From positions 1-64,000 of the forward strand of contig NZ_JABBNT010000007.1 of the NCBI RefSeq assembly GCF_012926505.1: 64,000 nt of DNA, given 5' to 3'. The position numbers and the translations under genes were made by a program. The notes below the pieces were generated by a model that worked only from the letters and a program-made list of their open reading frames with translations, had not been told where the DNA came from and did no database searches. This stretch comes from Pacificispira spongiicola. Its GTDB lineage: Bacteria; Pseudomonadota; Alphaproteobacteria; UBA8366; Aestuariispiraceae. Shown in pieces: positions 37,494 through 47,225 of the stretch; position 1 is the stretch's first letter; each line of letters starts with the position of its first letter.

Positions 37494-39128
37494 ATGCCGG
37501 GATTGGCTGAAGCTGTGTTGCTGGCGCTGAAAGACCGCGGCGCGGGGGAGGTGTTCGGCATTCCGGGCGACTTCGCCTTGCCGTTTTTCAAGATATTGGA
37601 ATCCAGCGACATCCTGCCGCTGTATACATTGAGCCACGAGCCGGGGGTCGGTTTCGCGGCGGACGGGGCGGCGCGGTTTACCAGCCGTTTGTCGGTCGCA
37701 TGCGTCACCTATGGGGCGGGGGCGTTGAACATGATCAACCCTGTCGCCCAGGCCTATGCCGAAAAGACGCCGATGGTCGTGATTTCCGGCGCGCCGGGCG
37801 CGGGGGAAGCCGCGAACGGTCTGTTGTTGCATCATCAGGTCAAACGACTCGATTCCCAATGGGAGATATTCAAGGAATTGACCTGCGCGCAGGCCCGGCT
37901 GGATGACCCGGCGGTCGCGCACCGGGAAATCGCGCGCGTGCTGGATCGTTGTCTGCACGAATCCCGACCGGTTTATCTGGAAATACCGCGCGATCTCGTC
38001 GCCACGCCGGTTAATCCGGTTCCTGCCTATTTACCGCCATCCGGCAATTCCGAGGCCGCGCAATCCGCGGCACGCGAAGTCCTGTCCAGATTGGCTGCAG
38101 CGTCCCGCCCCGCCCTGATGGTCGGGGTGGAGGCCCGACGCTACGGTATCGAAGACAAGGTTGCGGAACTGGCCGCCATCCTGAAGGTGCCGGTCACGAC
38201 GAGTTTTATGGGCCGGGGCCTTATGGCCGGGAAGAATGTTCCCTTGGCGGGAACCTATCTGGGGGCGGCCGGCAAACCGGACGTCAGCGCGGTGGTCGAA
38301 GAGTCGGATTGCCTGTTGATGCTCGGCGTGATTTTGAGCGATACGAATTTCGGCGTGTCCGGCGGGAAGGTCGATATGCGCCATGCCGTTCACGCCTTCG
38401 ACGGGCAGGTGCGTGTCGGTCTGCATTACTATCCGGATGTACTGTTGCGTGACTTCGTGGACCGGATGATCGCGGAGGCCCGCCCCCTGGATCGGGCGGG
38501 GCCGAGTGCGGCGGAAGAGGAGATCGGCGCGCTGATCGAAGATGCCGATACCCTGCATCCGATGGATATCGCCCGTGCGATCAACGGCTTGTTCGCGGAG
38601 GTCGGCCCCATGCCGATGACGTCCGATATGGGCGATTGCCTGTTCACCGCAATGGATATCGACAATACCGAACTGGCCGCGCCCGGCTATTACGCCAGCA
38701 TGGGCTTCGGGGTTCCCGGCGGTTTGGGCGTGCAGGCCGCGACCGGGCGCAGACCCCTGATTCTTGTCGGCGACGGCGCGTTTCAGATGACCGGTTGGGA
38801 ATTGGGGAATTGCCGGAAATACGGTTGGAACCCGATTGTCGTGCTGTTCAACAACACCAGTTGGGAAATGCTGCGGGTGTTCCAGCCCGGACCGGCCTAT
38901 CACGATCTGCCGGATTGGCACTATGCCGATTTGGCGACCGGATTGGGCGGGCGCGGACACCGCGTGTCGACTCGGGCGGAACTGGCAAAAGCTCTGCGTG
39001 ACGCATATGCCGATGAAAGCCGGTTTCAATTGATTGAAGCAATGCTTCCGCGCGGGGCTATTTCCGATACTCTGCAACGGTTCGTGAACGCGATTCGATC
39101 GCTGTCCGCGTTGTCGCAGGAAGCGTGA
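37494..39128 (+). CDS. ipdC: Indolepyruvate/phenylpyruvate decarboxylase
   Basis: Thiamine diphosphate enzyme that decarboxylates aromatic 2-oxo acids to aldehydes. 544 residues. N-terminal pyrimidine-binding domain FGIPGDFALPFFK and LSHEPGVGFAADGAARF with the catalytic Glu; middle domain about 190-340; C-terminal ThDP motif GDGAFQMTGWELGN ending in LFNNTSWEMLRVFQPGP. From memory it closely resembles the Azospirillum brasilense ipdC product used in indole-3-acetate synthesis, an enzyme also described as preferring phenylpyruvate. Followed 14 bases later by the acylphosphatase gene. Confidence 0.88.
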   Translation: MPGLAEAVLLALKDRGAGEVFGIPGDFALPFFKILESSDILPLYTLSHEPGVGFAADGAARFTSRLSVACVTYGAGALNMINPVAQAYAEKTPMVVISGAPGAGEAANGLLLHHQVKRLDSQWEIFKELTCAQARLDDPAVAHREIARVLDRCLHESRPVYLEIPRDLVATPVNPVPAYLPPSGNSEAAQSAAREVLSRLAAASRPALMVGVEARRYGIEDKVAELAAILKVPVTTSFMGRGLMAGKNVPLAGTYLGAAGKPDVSAVVEESDCLLMLGVILSDTNFGVSGGKVDMRHAVHAFDGQVRVGLHYYPDVLLRDFVDRMIAEARPLDRAGPSAAEEEIGALIEDADTLHPMDIARAINGLFAEVGPMPMTSDMGDCLFTAMDIDNTELAAPGYYASMGFGVPGGLGVQAATGRRPLILVGDGAFQMTGWELGNCRKYGWNPIVVLFNNTSWEMLRVFQPGPAYHDLPDWHYADLATGLGGRGHRVSTRAELAKALRDAYADESRFQLIEAMLPRGAISDTLQRFVNAIRSLSALSQEA

Positions 39129-39142
39129 CGGAGGGGCCGACG

Positions 39143-39424
39143 ATGCCGGTGAAATCGGTCAAAGCCCGTATCGAAGGAAAGGTGCAGGGTGTCTGGTTCC
39201 GGGCCTGGACGGAGAAAACGGCCGTCGGGCTGGGACTGGACGGCTGGGTCCGGAACCGGCCGGACGGCAGTGTCGAGGCCGTGTTCAGCGGCCCCACGGA
39301 GACGGTGGAGCGGATGTTGGCCGACTGCTGGAACGGACCGCCGCTGTCGCGTGTCACGGCAGTGCAGACCGATCCCGCGGAAACCCCGGATCAAGCCGGG
39401 TTCATTATTCGGCCGGATGGATAG
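39143..39424 (+). CDS. acyP: Acylphosphatase
   Basis: Small enzyme that hydrolyses acyl phosphates. 93 residues from the ATG at 39143 (GGAGG at 39130-39134); a GTG at 39125 overlapping the ipdC stop is the alternative. Active-site elements are clear: GKVQGVWFRAW with the phosphate-binding Arg, and GWVRNRPDGSVEAVFSG with the catalytic Asn. Probably co-transcribed with ipdC. Confidence 0.93.
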   Translation: MPVKSVKARIEGKVQGVWFRAWTEKTAVGLGLDGWVRNRPDGSVEAVFSGPTETVERMLADCWNGPPLSRVTAVQTDPAETPDQAGFIIRPDG

Positions 39425-39640
39425 TATTTCCCGTTACCGTTCGGTTTCAGCCAGGCATATGCTGCGCTGCAAGATAGTTGATGCATAGTATAAGAAGCGG
39501 GAATCTGTCGTAATTCACCTATAATCCGTCGGTTTTTACTTAATGTGGCCTGTAAATTGCGTTAGGGTTCGTGACTATACCGGTTCGCGGGGGCGGACCG
39601 GACGGTCGTAACGCAAACGACAACACCCTGGTAGGTCGAC

Positions 39641-39706
39641 ATGACGATGCAATCGAAGGATCGGGAACAGGATCACCCTTTGCAGGGCCCGCACCCGACC
39701 GACTGA
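39641..39706 (+). CDS. Possible 21-residue peptide
   Basis: An ATG-TGA frame coding MTMQSKDREQDHPLQGPHPTD in the 293-base gap between acyP and lipB. Upstream TAGG is a weak Shine-Dalgarno. The gap also holds a TATAAT at 39519-39524 without a clear -35. Hydrophilic, not recognised; could be chance. Confidence 0.25.
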   Translation: MTMQSKDREQDHPLQGPHPTD

Positions 39707-39717
39707 GGTATTAGGGT

Positions 39718-40437
39718 TTAGAGGTTTGTTTCGGTTCCCGGCGGGATGGCTCCCGGCGGCCCGAAAACCTCCGCAAAGGCGGAAGCCAGCGCGACATCGA
39801 GATCGGCCATCGTCACCGGTAGACCGAGATCGACAAGGGACGTGACGCCCAAATTCTCCTCCCCGATGCCGCAGGGCACGATCCCGCCGAAATGCGACAG
39901 GTCCGGTTCCACGTTGATGGAAATGCCGTGGAAGGTGATCCAGTGCCGGACCCGAACGCCGATCGCGGCGATCTTGTCCTCGCGCCCATCGCCCCTATCC
40001 ACCCAGATGCCGACACGTCCGTCGCGCCGTTCGCCGACGACGTTGAACTGCGCCAGCGCCCGGATGACCCATTCTTCCAGATCGTGCACGAAACAGCGGA
40101 CATCGCGCCCGCGCCGGGTCAGGTCCAACATCGTATAGGCGATGCGCTGACCCGGACCGTGATAGGTATATTGCCCGCCGCGACCGGCCTTATAGACCGG
40201 GAAGCGATCGGGGGTCAGCAGGTCCTGGGCCTTCGCACTGGTCCCGGCCGTGTAGAGCGGCGGGTGTTCCAGCAGCCAGACAAGCTCCCCCGCCGTCCCG
40301 GCATGAATATCGGCGACGCGCGCTTCCATTTCGGCCAGCGCCGTTTCATAAGCGACGGGGCTTTCGCTGATCCGCCATTCCGGCAGGGTGATGTCGGTAC
40401 GGCGCGGAACGGCACAGGATTCGGCAGCCTGGGACAT
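39718..40437 (-). CDS. lipB: Octanoyltransferase LipB
   Basis: Transfers octanoate from acyl carrier protein to lipoyl domains, the first step of lipoate synthesis. 239 residues from the ATG at 40437; TTG at 40443 is possible and has the better Shine-Dalgarno spacing. Motifs: [39 protein letters not shown], the catalytic Lys in [10 protein letters not shown], and [14 protein letters not shown] with the catalytic Cys. Monocistronic; head-to-head with the tRNA gene. Confidence 0.95.
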   Translation of the reverse strand: MSQAAESCAVPRRTDITLPEWRISESPVAYETALAEMEARVADIHAGTAGELVWLLEHPPLYTAGTSAKAQDLLTPDRFPVYKAGRGGQYTYHGPGQRIAYTMLDLTRRGRDVRCFVHDLEEWVIRALAQFNVVGERRDGRVGIWVDRGDGREDKIAAIGVRVRHWITFHGISINVEPDLSHFGGIVPCGIGEENLGVTSLVDLGLPVTMADLDVALASAFAEVFGPPGAIPPGTETNL

Positions 40438-40544
40438 GGGCAAACAATTTCCCTAATGCAAAACAACGGCGCTTGATCGCGAAGGTGCGATTGGCTATAC
40501 CATCGCGCGCTCAGGCCTTAAAGACCTGAGGCGGAAGATGGTGC

Positions 40545-40631
40545 GCGGTCGTGGCGGAATTGGTAGACGCGCAGCGTTGAGGTCGCTGTCCGGTAACACG
40601 GGTGGAAGTTCGAGTCTTCTCGACCGCACCA
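40545..40631 (+). tRNA. tRNA-Leu (anticodon GAG)
   Basis: An 87-base class II tRNA with CCA encoded. Acceptor stem GCGGTCG pairs with CGACCGC, discriminator A, CCA at 40629-40631. The anticodon arm CAGCG/CGCTG encloses the loop TTGAGGT, anticodon GAG at 40579-40581. The long variable arm and T arm (GGTTCGA-type AAGTTCGAGTC) fit tRNA-Leu. Confidence 0.96.
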
Positions 40632-40847
40632 TCATCCCCCTCCCCGAAATAGCCTCCCGAGGGATTTAGCATCTTGGTCCGATGGGCCGGGGTGGAGCCG
40701 TTCGATTGCGGATTCCGTTTCTCATTTCGACGATTTAAATGATTTTCGCTTGATCCGGGATTGCACCGGGCGATCCGGTTGGCCCATAAGGATTTGCGGA
40801 TCAATGATCGGCGCGGTGACGTCGAAAACGGGGCAGGCCTGAGGCAA

Positions 40848-42464
40848 ATGGAAACCTTCGATTTTGTCATTATCGGCGCTGGTTCAGCGGGTTGCGTTCT
40901 GGCCAATCGCCTCAGCGAAGACGGAAAGCGGTCTGTTCTCCTGCTTGAAGCGGGCGGCCGGGACTGGAGTCCCTTCATTCATATGCCGATCGGCTATGGC
41001 CTTTCCTTCTACAACGCCCGAATCAACTGGAAGTACATGGCCGAAACCGGTCCGGGGCTTGGCGACCGCCAGTCTTACTGGCCGCGGGGGAAAGTGCTGG
41101 GCGGGTCAAGCGCGATCAATGCGATGGTCTGGGCGCGGGGATTGCCCAACGATTTCGAGGATTGGGTCACCGCCGGCGCGGACGGTTGGGGCTGGGACAC
41201 CGCCCAGCGGTATTACAAGAAACTCGAAAACTGGTCGAGGGGCGGCGACGATGTCCGTGGCGGCGACGGTCCGCTGGCTGTGCAGGACATTTCGGGACGG
41301 ATTCATCCCCTGTGCGATGACTATTTTGAAGCCGCGCGGCAATTGGGGCTGCCGGTCACGGACGATTACAACGGCGCGGAAGCCGAAGGCGCAGCCGCCT
41401 ATCAGATAACCACCCGAAACGGCATTCGCGCATCGACCGCGCTGTGCTATCTGAACCCGGCCAGGGGTCGCAAAAACCTTGAAATCACCACCCACGCCGA
41501 TGTTACCGGCATCGATATCGAAGACGGCCGGGCGAAGGGGGTTCGGTATTCGGTAAAGGGGCAAAGACGCGTCGCCCTGGCCCGGGCCTGCGTGATCCTG
41601 TCCGCCGGTGCGGTCAACTCGCCGCAGATACTGCAGCTTTCAGGCGTCGGTCCTGGCGAGGTGCTGCAAGACAAGAACATTGCCGTAACGCGCGATTTGC
41701 CGGCGGTGGGGCGCCATCTGCAGGACCATCTGGGCGCGGATTTTCATTTTGAAACCCGGGTGCCCACGCTCAATCAAATGCTGCGCCCGTGGCACAGGCG
41801 GATTTTGTATGGGATTCAGTATGTCTTGACGCGGCAAGGCCCGCTTTCGCTCAGCGTCAATCAGGCCGGGGGGTTCCTGAAAACGAGACCGGATCTGCAG
41901 GCGCCCAATGTGCAACTCTACTTCAACCCGGTCAGCTATACCCGCAGCCCCAAGATGAAACGGGCGCTCATGAGCCCGGACCCGTTCCCTGGACTGCTTT
42001 TCGGTTTCGACATGTGCCGTCCGACGAGCCGCGGTGAGATCATGATCCGCTCCGACGACCCGTTCGACCCGCCGGTCATTCGCCCGAATTACCTGTCGAC
42101 CAGCGAGGATGTCGCCGACATGCTCGAAGCGTCAAAATTTGTTCGCCGCATCAGTGAAGCCCCCGCGCTTGCGTCGGTTATCAAGCGCGAAATTTCGCCC
42201 GGCGCCGACATTCGGACCGATGAGGGCTACCTGAAACATATCCGTGATACGGCCTGGACGGTGTATCATCCGTGTTCGACCTGCCGGATCGGCAAGGATC
42301 CCCAGAAGTCCGTCGTCGACCCCTCCCTTCGCGTCCATGGGGTGGAAGGGTTGCGCGTTGTCGACGCGTCGGTTTTCCCGAATGTCACGTCCGGGAATAT
42401 CAATGCCCCGGTTATCATGGTCGCGGAGCGGGCGTCGGACCTGATCCGGGAAGATTACCGGTAA
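40848..42464 (+). CDS. GMC-family FAD oxidoreductase (choline dehydrogenase-like)
   Basis: 538 residues from the ATG at 40848 (GAGG upstream). FAD motif FVIIGAGSAGCVLANRLSED at the N-terminus, GMC signature 1 GKVLGGSSAINAMVWARG, signature 2 GAVNSPQILQLSGVGPGEVL, and the C-terminal HPCSTCRIG (active-site His region) and VVDASVFPNVTSGNINAPVI. Oxidises an alcohol; which one is unknown. No betaine genes are adjacent. Lies 216 bases after the tRNA-Leu gene. Confidence 0.92.
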   Translation: METFDFVIIGAGSAGCVLANRLSEDGKRSVLLLEAGGRDWSPFIHMPIGYGLSFYNARINWKYMAETGPGLGDRQSYWPRGKVLGGSSAINAMVWARGLPNDFEDWVTAGADGWGWDTAQRYYKKLENWSRGGDDVRGGDGPLAVQDISGRIHPLCDDYFEAARQLGLPVTDDYNGAEAEGAAAYQITTRNGIRASTALCYLNPARGRKNLEITTHADVTGIDIEDGRAKGVRYSVKGQRRVALARACVILSAGAVNSPQILQLSGVGPGEVLQDKNIAVTRDLPAVGRHLQDHLGADFHFETRVPTLNQMLRPWHRRILYGIQYVLTRQGPLSLSVNQAGGFLKTRPDLQAPNVQLYFNPVSYTRSPKMKRALMSPDPFPGLLFGFDMCRPTSRGEIMIRSDDPFDPPVIRPNYLSTSEDVADMLEASKFVRRISEAPALASVIKREISPGADIRTDEGYLKHIRDTAWTVYHPCSTCRIGKDPQKSVVDPSLRVHGVEGLRVVDASVFPNVTSGNINAPVIMVAERASDLIREDYR

Positions 42465-42508
42465 CGGGAAGAAACGGCGACTATTCCGGGTGGCTGTCCC
42501 CAACCGGA

Positions 42509-43273
42509 TCAGGCGTTGGCCTCCTGGATGTGTTGAAGCAGGAAGGCTTTCATCTCGCTCAGGTTCTTTTGGTGGTTTTGGTACAGATCTTCCATGCGGG
42601 CCAGATGGTCGCGGGCCGCCGCCAGGTTTGAGGCATGGTCGTTGACGGCGCTGTGTCCCGGATACCAAGCCGCCGCGAATTCCCGCTTCATCGGCATGGT
42701 GTCTTCCGTATAGTCGGTTACCTTTAGGGCACCGAACCGCCCGGACAGTGCCGCCGTGGCATGGTCGCGAATATAGGCGATCTTGTCTTCGCCGGTCAGG
42801 TTCAGCGTATTCGCCTGCCGTGCCAAATCCTGTAGCGCGCTTCCGCCGGAATGGGACACGACGCTGCCGTCCTCGTTGATATAGCCGAGGATGCGGTCAC
42901 CACTGGAAAAGACGGTGCGGACGCCGGAGGACGTATCCGGGCCGTCCTGTTTGAGATGCTCAACCATTTTGCGGGCGCTTTCCACGCTGTTTTCCGTCAT
43001 TTCCGTCATGCGCTGGGTGAAGGTGGATTGAAAATCCAGCCAGTCGTCGAAACTGGGAATGGCGGCGCGATATTGGGCGGCGCTGATTTCCTTGGCCTCG
43101 ACCGTTTCCCCATTCGGACCGCGCACGCTAATGGTTTGCTGTCCGGCGGCACCTTTTTCCTCCATCGCGTCGATACGGTCGTAAATTGCCGAGTATTTTT
43201 CGTCATACAGCGCCTTCAAATGCGGACGCATCGTCGGATCGGAGAACATCTCCGCGTTGAAATTCAAATCCAT
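42509..43273 (-). CDS. Unrecognised 254-residue protein
   Basis: Hydrophilic, no signal peptide or membrane segment. Predicted mostly helical, with charged stretches such as YDEKYSAIYDRIDAMEEKGA near the N-terminus and LARMEDLYQNHQKNLSEMKA near the C-terminus; the centre has a beta-like RTVFSSGDRILGYINEDGSV. The ATG at 43273 (GGGGAG upstream) is preferred over that at 43291. Codon usage fits the host, and it is convergent with the GMC gene (44-base gap). I do not recognise a family. Confidence 0.6.
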   Translation of the reverse strand: MDLNFNAEMFSDPTMRPHLKALYDEKYSAIYDRIDAMEEKGAAGQQTISVRGPNGETVEAKEISAAQYRAAIPSFDDWLDFQSTFTQRMTEMTENSVESARKMVEHLKQDGPDTSSGVRTVFSSGDRILGYINEDGSVVSHSGGSALQDLARQANTLNLTGEDKIAYIRDHATAALSGRFGALKVTDYTEDTMPMKREFAAAWYPGHSAVNDHASNLAAARDHLARMEDLYQNHQKNLSEMKAFLLQHIQEANA

Positions 43274-43473
43274 GACACCCGATCTCCCCATAGTCTGATC
43301 TGAATCGTTCCGAATGCATCACGCATGCCAAAGCTACCTATGGGGCAGGCATGCAACGAAACCGTCATGCCTTAGAGGTTCCGGTTCGTGTTCATCCGTG
43401 ATATTGCAGTGCACAATAAGGGCGAACAGCCGATCCGTGTTCTTGGGAGGACCAAGGCGAAAGGGATATAGCC

Positions 43474-44247
43474 ATGGGCTCCGCAGTATCATTGGCCGGG
43501 AAAAAGGGCGTCGTTCTCGGCATCGCCAACGAACATTCCATCGCCTACGGCTGCGCCAGGGCCTTCAAGGATTTGGGCGCGGACCTGGCCGTATCGTATC
43601 TAAACGACAAGGCGAAACCCTATGTCGAACCCTTGGCGCAGGAATTGGAAGCCGATTTGTTCCTGCCGCTGGACGTGCGCGAACAGGGCAGCCTGGAAGC
43701 CTTTTTCGACGCGGTGGGTAAAAAATGGGGGAAGATCGATTTCGCCCTGCATTCCATCGCCTTCGCGCCGCGCGAGGACCTGCATGGGCGGGTGACGGAT
43801 TGTTCGCGCGAAGGCTTCGCCATGGCGATGGATGTCAGTTGCCACAGCTTCATCCGAATGGCCAAGCTGGCGGAACCCCTGATGCCCGACGGCGGGGCGC
43901 TGTTCACGATGAGCTATTACGGCGCGGAAAAGGTGGTTGAAAACTACAACCTGATGGGGCCGGTGAAGGCAGCGCTGGAAAGCGCGGTCCGCTATATGGC
44001 GCATGAATTGGGGCCGAAGGGCATCCGCGTGCATGCGATATCCCCCGGCCCGGTGATGACCCGCGCCGCGTCCGGCATCGACCGGTTCGACGAATTAATC
44101 AATCGCGCCACGGAATCGGCGCCCGCCCATCGCCTTGCGTCGATCGAAGATGTCGGCAACACGACGGCCTATCTGGCGACCGATGCGGCGAAACTGATGA
44201 CCGGCGATACGATTTATATCGACGGTGGCGTCCACCTGATGGCGTAA
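43474..44247 (+). CDS. fabI: Enoyl-[acyl-carrier-protein] reductase (NADH), FabI
   Basis: Last step of each fatty-acid elongation cycle; the target of triclosan and isoniazid-type inhibitors. 257 residues. Cofactor loop GIANEHSIAYGCARAFKDLG (16-35). The active site has the FabI spacing Tyr148-Tyr158-(x6)-Lys165 in SYYGAEKVVENYNLMGPVKA. C-terminal VGNTTAYLATDAAKLMTGDT is typical. Stand-alone gene with its own 182-base upstream region. Confidence 0.94.
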   Translation: MGSAVSLAGKKGVVLGIANEHSIAYGCARAFKDLGADLAVSYLNDKAKPYVEPLAQELEADLFLPLDVREQGSLEAFFDAVGKKWGKIDFALHSIAFAPREDLHGRVTDCSREGFAMAMDVSCHSFIRMAKLAEPLMPDGGALFTMSYYGAEKVVENYNLMGPVKAALESAVRYMAHELGPKGIRVHAISPGPVMTRAASGIDRFDELINRATESAPAHRLASIEDVGNTTAYLATDAAKLMTGDTIYIDGGVHLMA

Positions 44248-44248
44248 G

Positions 44249-44659
44249 TCAGGACGGCAGTTCGTCCCAATGCGGGACGTCTTCCAGGCAATCGTCCCAA
44301 TTCGCCCGGCTGGCGCAGAAGATATGCGCGTTGGGCCGGATGTCGACCGGACTATCCAGGCTGCCCGCCGGAACGATCAGCCGGTTTACCGTGGGCTGGA
44401 CACGCGGCAGCGCCCCGCCGCAATCGGTGCAGAAACATTTCGAATGCCGCGCGCCGGGAACCTGATAGGTCTTCTGCTTGTCTTCCCCGGACAGCCAGCG
44501 GAGTCGTGCCGTGGTCGAAAACAGGTTGGAAGCATGGGCGGAACCGGTCCCTTTTCGGCAGCGGCTGCAATGACACAGAAAGAACCCGTCGAAGGCACCG
44601 GCGATTTCGAACCGGACCCCGCCGCACAGGCACGACCCTTGATATGTCTGATCCGTCAT
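44249..44659 (-). CDS. GFA-family (glutathione-dependent formaldehyde-activating-like) protein
   Basis: 136 residues with two zinc sites in the GFA/CENP-V pattern: CLCGGVRFE, LCHCSRCRKGTGSAHASNLF and CFCTDCGGALP. AGGAAA precedes the ATG at 44659. The frame stays open far upstream on this strand, but that extension lies antisense to the malic enzyme gene and is not coding. Function within the family is uncertain; many members are not formaldehyde enzymes. Ends one base after fabI, convergently. Confidence 0.88.
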   Translation of the reverse strand: MTDQTYQGSCLCGGVRFEIAGAFDGFFLCHCSRCRKGTGSAHASNLFSTTARLRWLSGEDKQKTYQVPGARHSKCFCTDCGGALPRVQPTVNRLIVPAGSLDSPVDIRPNAHIFCASRANWDDCLEDVPHWDELPS

Positions 44660-44896
44660 CGTCTTTCCTGTTTTCAGACTGACGTGTGATGAGGCGCAGG
44701 CTATGGGAAAGCCGAAAACTTGTCCAATGGATCGATCCCGGCTTCCCGGTAATTGCCGGACGTGACGAATTCCGGTGCGGAAGGCCCCATGTCCACTTTC
44801 CTCCATGGTAAAAATGGATAGACTGCGGCGGGTACGGCGTGACCCGATGGCCGGTCCCGGCCGAGGTGTATCTGATTGGGAGAGAAGGGAAAGCTC

Positions 44897-47176
44897 ATGG
44901 CGAAGAATTTCGACCAGGAGGCGCTGTACTATCACCGGCTGGCCCCGGCAGGGAAGTTGAGCGTCGTTGCGACCAAGCCTCTCGCCAACCAGCGCGACCT
45001 CAGCCTTGCCTATTCTCCCGGCGTCGCCGCCGCCTGCCGCGAAATCGAACGCGACCCGGCGGAGGCCGCGACCCTGACGGCACGCGGCAACCTTGTCGGC
45101 GTGATCACCAATGGGACCGCCGTTTTGGGCCTGGGGCCGATCGGCCCGCTGGCCTCCAAGCCGGTGATGGAGGGCAAGGCCGTCCTGTTCAAGAAATTCG
45201 CCGGGATCGACGTGTTCGATATCGAGGTCGACGAATTGGATGTCGACAAATTCTGCGACATCGTCGCGGCGCTGGAACCGACCTTCGGCGGCATCAATCT
45301 GGAAGACATCAAGGCGCCGGAATGTTTCGAAATCGAACGCTGCCTGCGCGAACGCATGAATATCCCGGTCTTCCACGACGACCAACACGGCACGGCGATC
45401 ATCGTATCCGCCGCCGTCTTCAACGCGCTGGAACTGGTCGGCAAGAAATTCGAGGATATCAAGATCGTCGCGTCCGGCGCGGGCGCGGCGGCGCTGGCCT
45501 GCCTCGCCATGTTGGAGGCGATGGGCGCGAAGCGGGAAAACATCTGGGTCTGCGATATCGATGGGCTGGTCTATGAAGGCCGCAACCAGATGGACCAGTA
45601 TAAAGGCATCTATGCCAAGGATACGGACAAGCGGACGCTGGCCGATGTGATCGGCGGCGCGGATGTCTTCCTGGGCCTGTCGGCGCCGAAGGTTCTGACG
45701 CAGGACATGGTGAAGACCATGGCCGACAATCCGGTGATCCTGGCCTTGGCCAATCCGACGCCGGAAATCCTGCCGGAAGAGGTGGAAGAGGTGCGCCCGG
45801 ACGCTGTCGTCGCGACGGGACGGTCGGACTATCCGAACCAGGTGAACAACGTCCTGTGCTTCCCCTTCATTTTCCGCGGCGCGCTGGATGTCGGCGCGAC
45901 GACGATCAACGAGGAAATGAAGGTCGCCGCCGTCAAGGCGATTGCCAGTCTCGCCCGGCGCGAAGTGTCGGAAGTCGTGGCCAAGGCCTATGGCAGTTCC
46001 TCCGGGTTCGGCCGCGATCACCTGATCCCGAAGCCGTTCGATCCGCGCCTGATCCTGGAAATCGCCCCCGCCGTGGCGCGCGCGGCCATGGAGAGCGGCG
46101 TGGCGACGCGCCCGATTGAGGATTTCGAGGCCTATAACGCGCGACTGGAAAGCTTCGTCTATCGCTCCGGCACCGTGATGAAGCCGATTTTCGACCGGGC
46201 GACCGCCGATCCGAAGCGGGTCGTCTATGCCGAAGGGGAAGAGGAACGCGTGCTGCGCGCGGTTCAGGTCGTGGTCGATGACGGCATCGCCTTCCCGATC
46301 CTGATCGGCCGACGCAAGGTCGTGCAGTCCCGCATCGAACGGCTGGGCCTGCGCCTGCGCATGGACGAGGATTTCGAACTGTGCGACCCGGAAGACGATC
46401 CCCGCTATAAGGACTACTGGACGACCTATCTGGAAATTGCCGGGCGACAGGGCACGTCGCCGGAATGGGCGCGGGAAGTGGTGCGCACGCGGACCGGCGT
46501 GATCGGGGCGCTGATGGTGCGGATGGGGCAGGCGGATGCACTGATCTGCGGCACCATCGGCCGGTTCCGCGATCACTTGAAACATGTCCGCCGGGTGATC
46601 GGCCTGCGCGACGGCGCGCGGGACCTGTCGACGCTGAACCTGTTGATCCTGAACAAGGGCGTGTTCTTTTTCGCCGATACCCATGTCAGCTACGATCCGT
46701 CGGCGGAAGAACTGGCCGAAATGACGGTTATGGCGGCGGAGGAAGTCCGGCGCTTCGGCATCGAACCGAAGGTCGCTTTGTTGTCCCATGCGAATTTCGG
46801 CAGCGCCGATACGCCGTCGGCGGCGAAGATGCGCAAGGCGGTCGAATTGCTGCAGGCCGAAACAGATCTGGAAGTGGAAGGCGAAATGCACGCCGACACC
46901 GCGCTGGACGAGGTGCTGCGCGAAACCCTGCTTCCCGGCAATAAATTGACCGGCGCGGCAAACTTAATGGTAATGCCATCGCTCGACGCCGCGAATATCG
47001 CCTACAATGCGGTGAAGATGTTGGCGGACGGGCTATCCGTTGGGCCGATCATGATCGGCGCGGCCCGGCCGGTGCATATCCTGACGACGTCGGTGACGGC
47101 GCGGGGTATCGTCAACATGACCGCGGTCGCGGTGGTCGACGCACAGACGGAAGCGGCGAAAGGCGGCGTGGCTTAA
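44897..47176 (+). CDS. maeB: NADP-dependent malic enzyme with phosphotransacetylase-like domain
   Basis: Converts malate to pyruvate with NADP reduction. 759 residues, the length of bacterial MaeB. The malic enzyme part (about 1-430) shows [40 protein letters not shown] and [20 protein letters not shown]. The C-terminal part (about 435-755) is a phosphotransacetylase-like regulatory domain, with [20 protein letters not shown] and [23 protein letters not shown] at 44897 follows AAGGGA. Supplies pyruvate and NADPH, useful when growing on acids or amino acids. Confidence 0.94.
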   Translation: MAKNFDQEALYYHRLAPAGKLSVVATKPLANQRDLSLAYSPGVAAACREIERDPAEAATLTARGNLVGVITNGTAVLGLGPIGPLASKPVMEGKAVLFKKFAGIDVFDIEVDELDVDKFCDIVAALEPTFGGINLEDIKAPECFEIERCLRERMNIPVFHDDQHGTAIIVSAAVFNALELVGKKFEDIKIVASGAGAAALACLAMLEAMGAKRENIWVCDIDGLVYEGRNQMDQYKGIYAKDTDKRTLADVIGGADVFLGLSAPKVLTQDMVKTMADNPVILALANPTPEILPEEVEEVRPDAVVATGRSDYPNQVNNVLCFPFIFRGALDVGATTINEEMKVAAVKAIASLARREVSEVVAKAYGSSSGFGRDHLIPKPFDPRLILEIAPAVARAAMESGVATRPIEDFEAYNARLESFVYRSGTVMKPIFDRATADPKRVVYAEGEEERVLRAVQVVVDDGIAFPILIGRRKVVQSRIERLGLRLRMDEDFELCDPEDDPRYKDYWTTYLEIAGRQGTSPEWAREVVRTRTGVIGALMVRMGQADALICGTIGRFRDHLKHVRRVIGLRDGARDLSTLNLLILNKGVFFFADTHVSYDPSAEELAEMTVMAAEEVRRFGIEPKVALLSHANFGSADTPSAAKMRKAVELLQAETDLEVEGEMHADTALDEVLRETLLPGNKLTGAANLMVMPSLDAANIAYNAVKMLADGLSVGPIMIGAARPVHILTTSVTARGIVNMTAVAVVDAQTEAAKGGVA

Positions 47177-47225
47177 GCAAGCAGGCCCTAACGGGTAAAC
47201 CCTAGCCGAAGAAGGCGGGCCGTCG

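Noticed and set aside
40545-42464. Genomic island at tRNA-Leu
   Set aside because: No integrase, transposase or flanking direct repeat was seen; kept only as a low-interest finding.
44249-46891. 880-codon open frame on the reverse strand
   Set aside because: Only its last 136 codons (44249-44659) make a real GFA-family protein. The rest is antisense to the malic enzyme gene and has the low-complexity composition of high-GC shadow frames.
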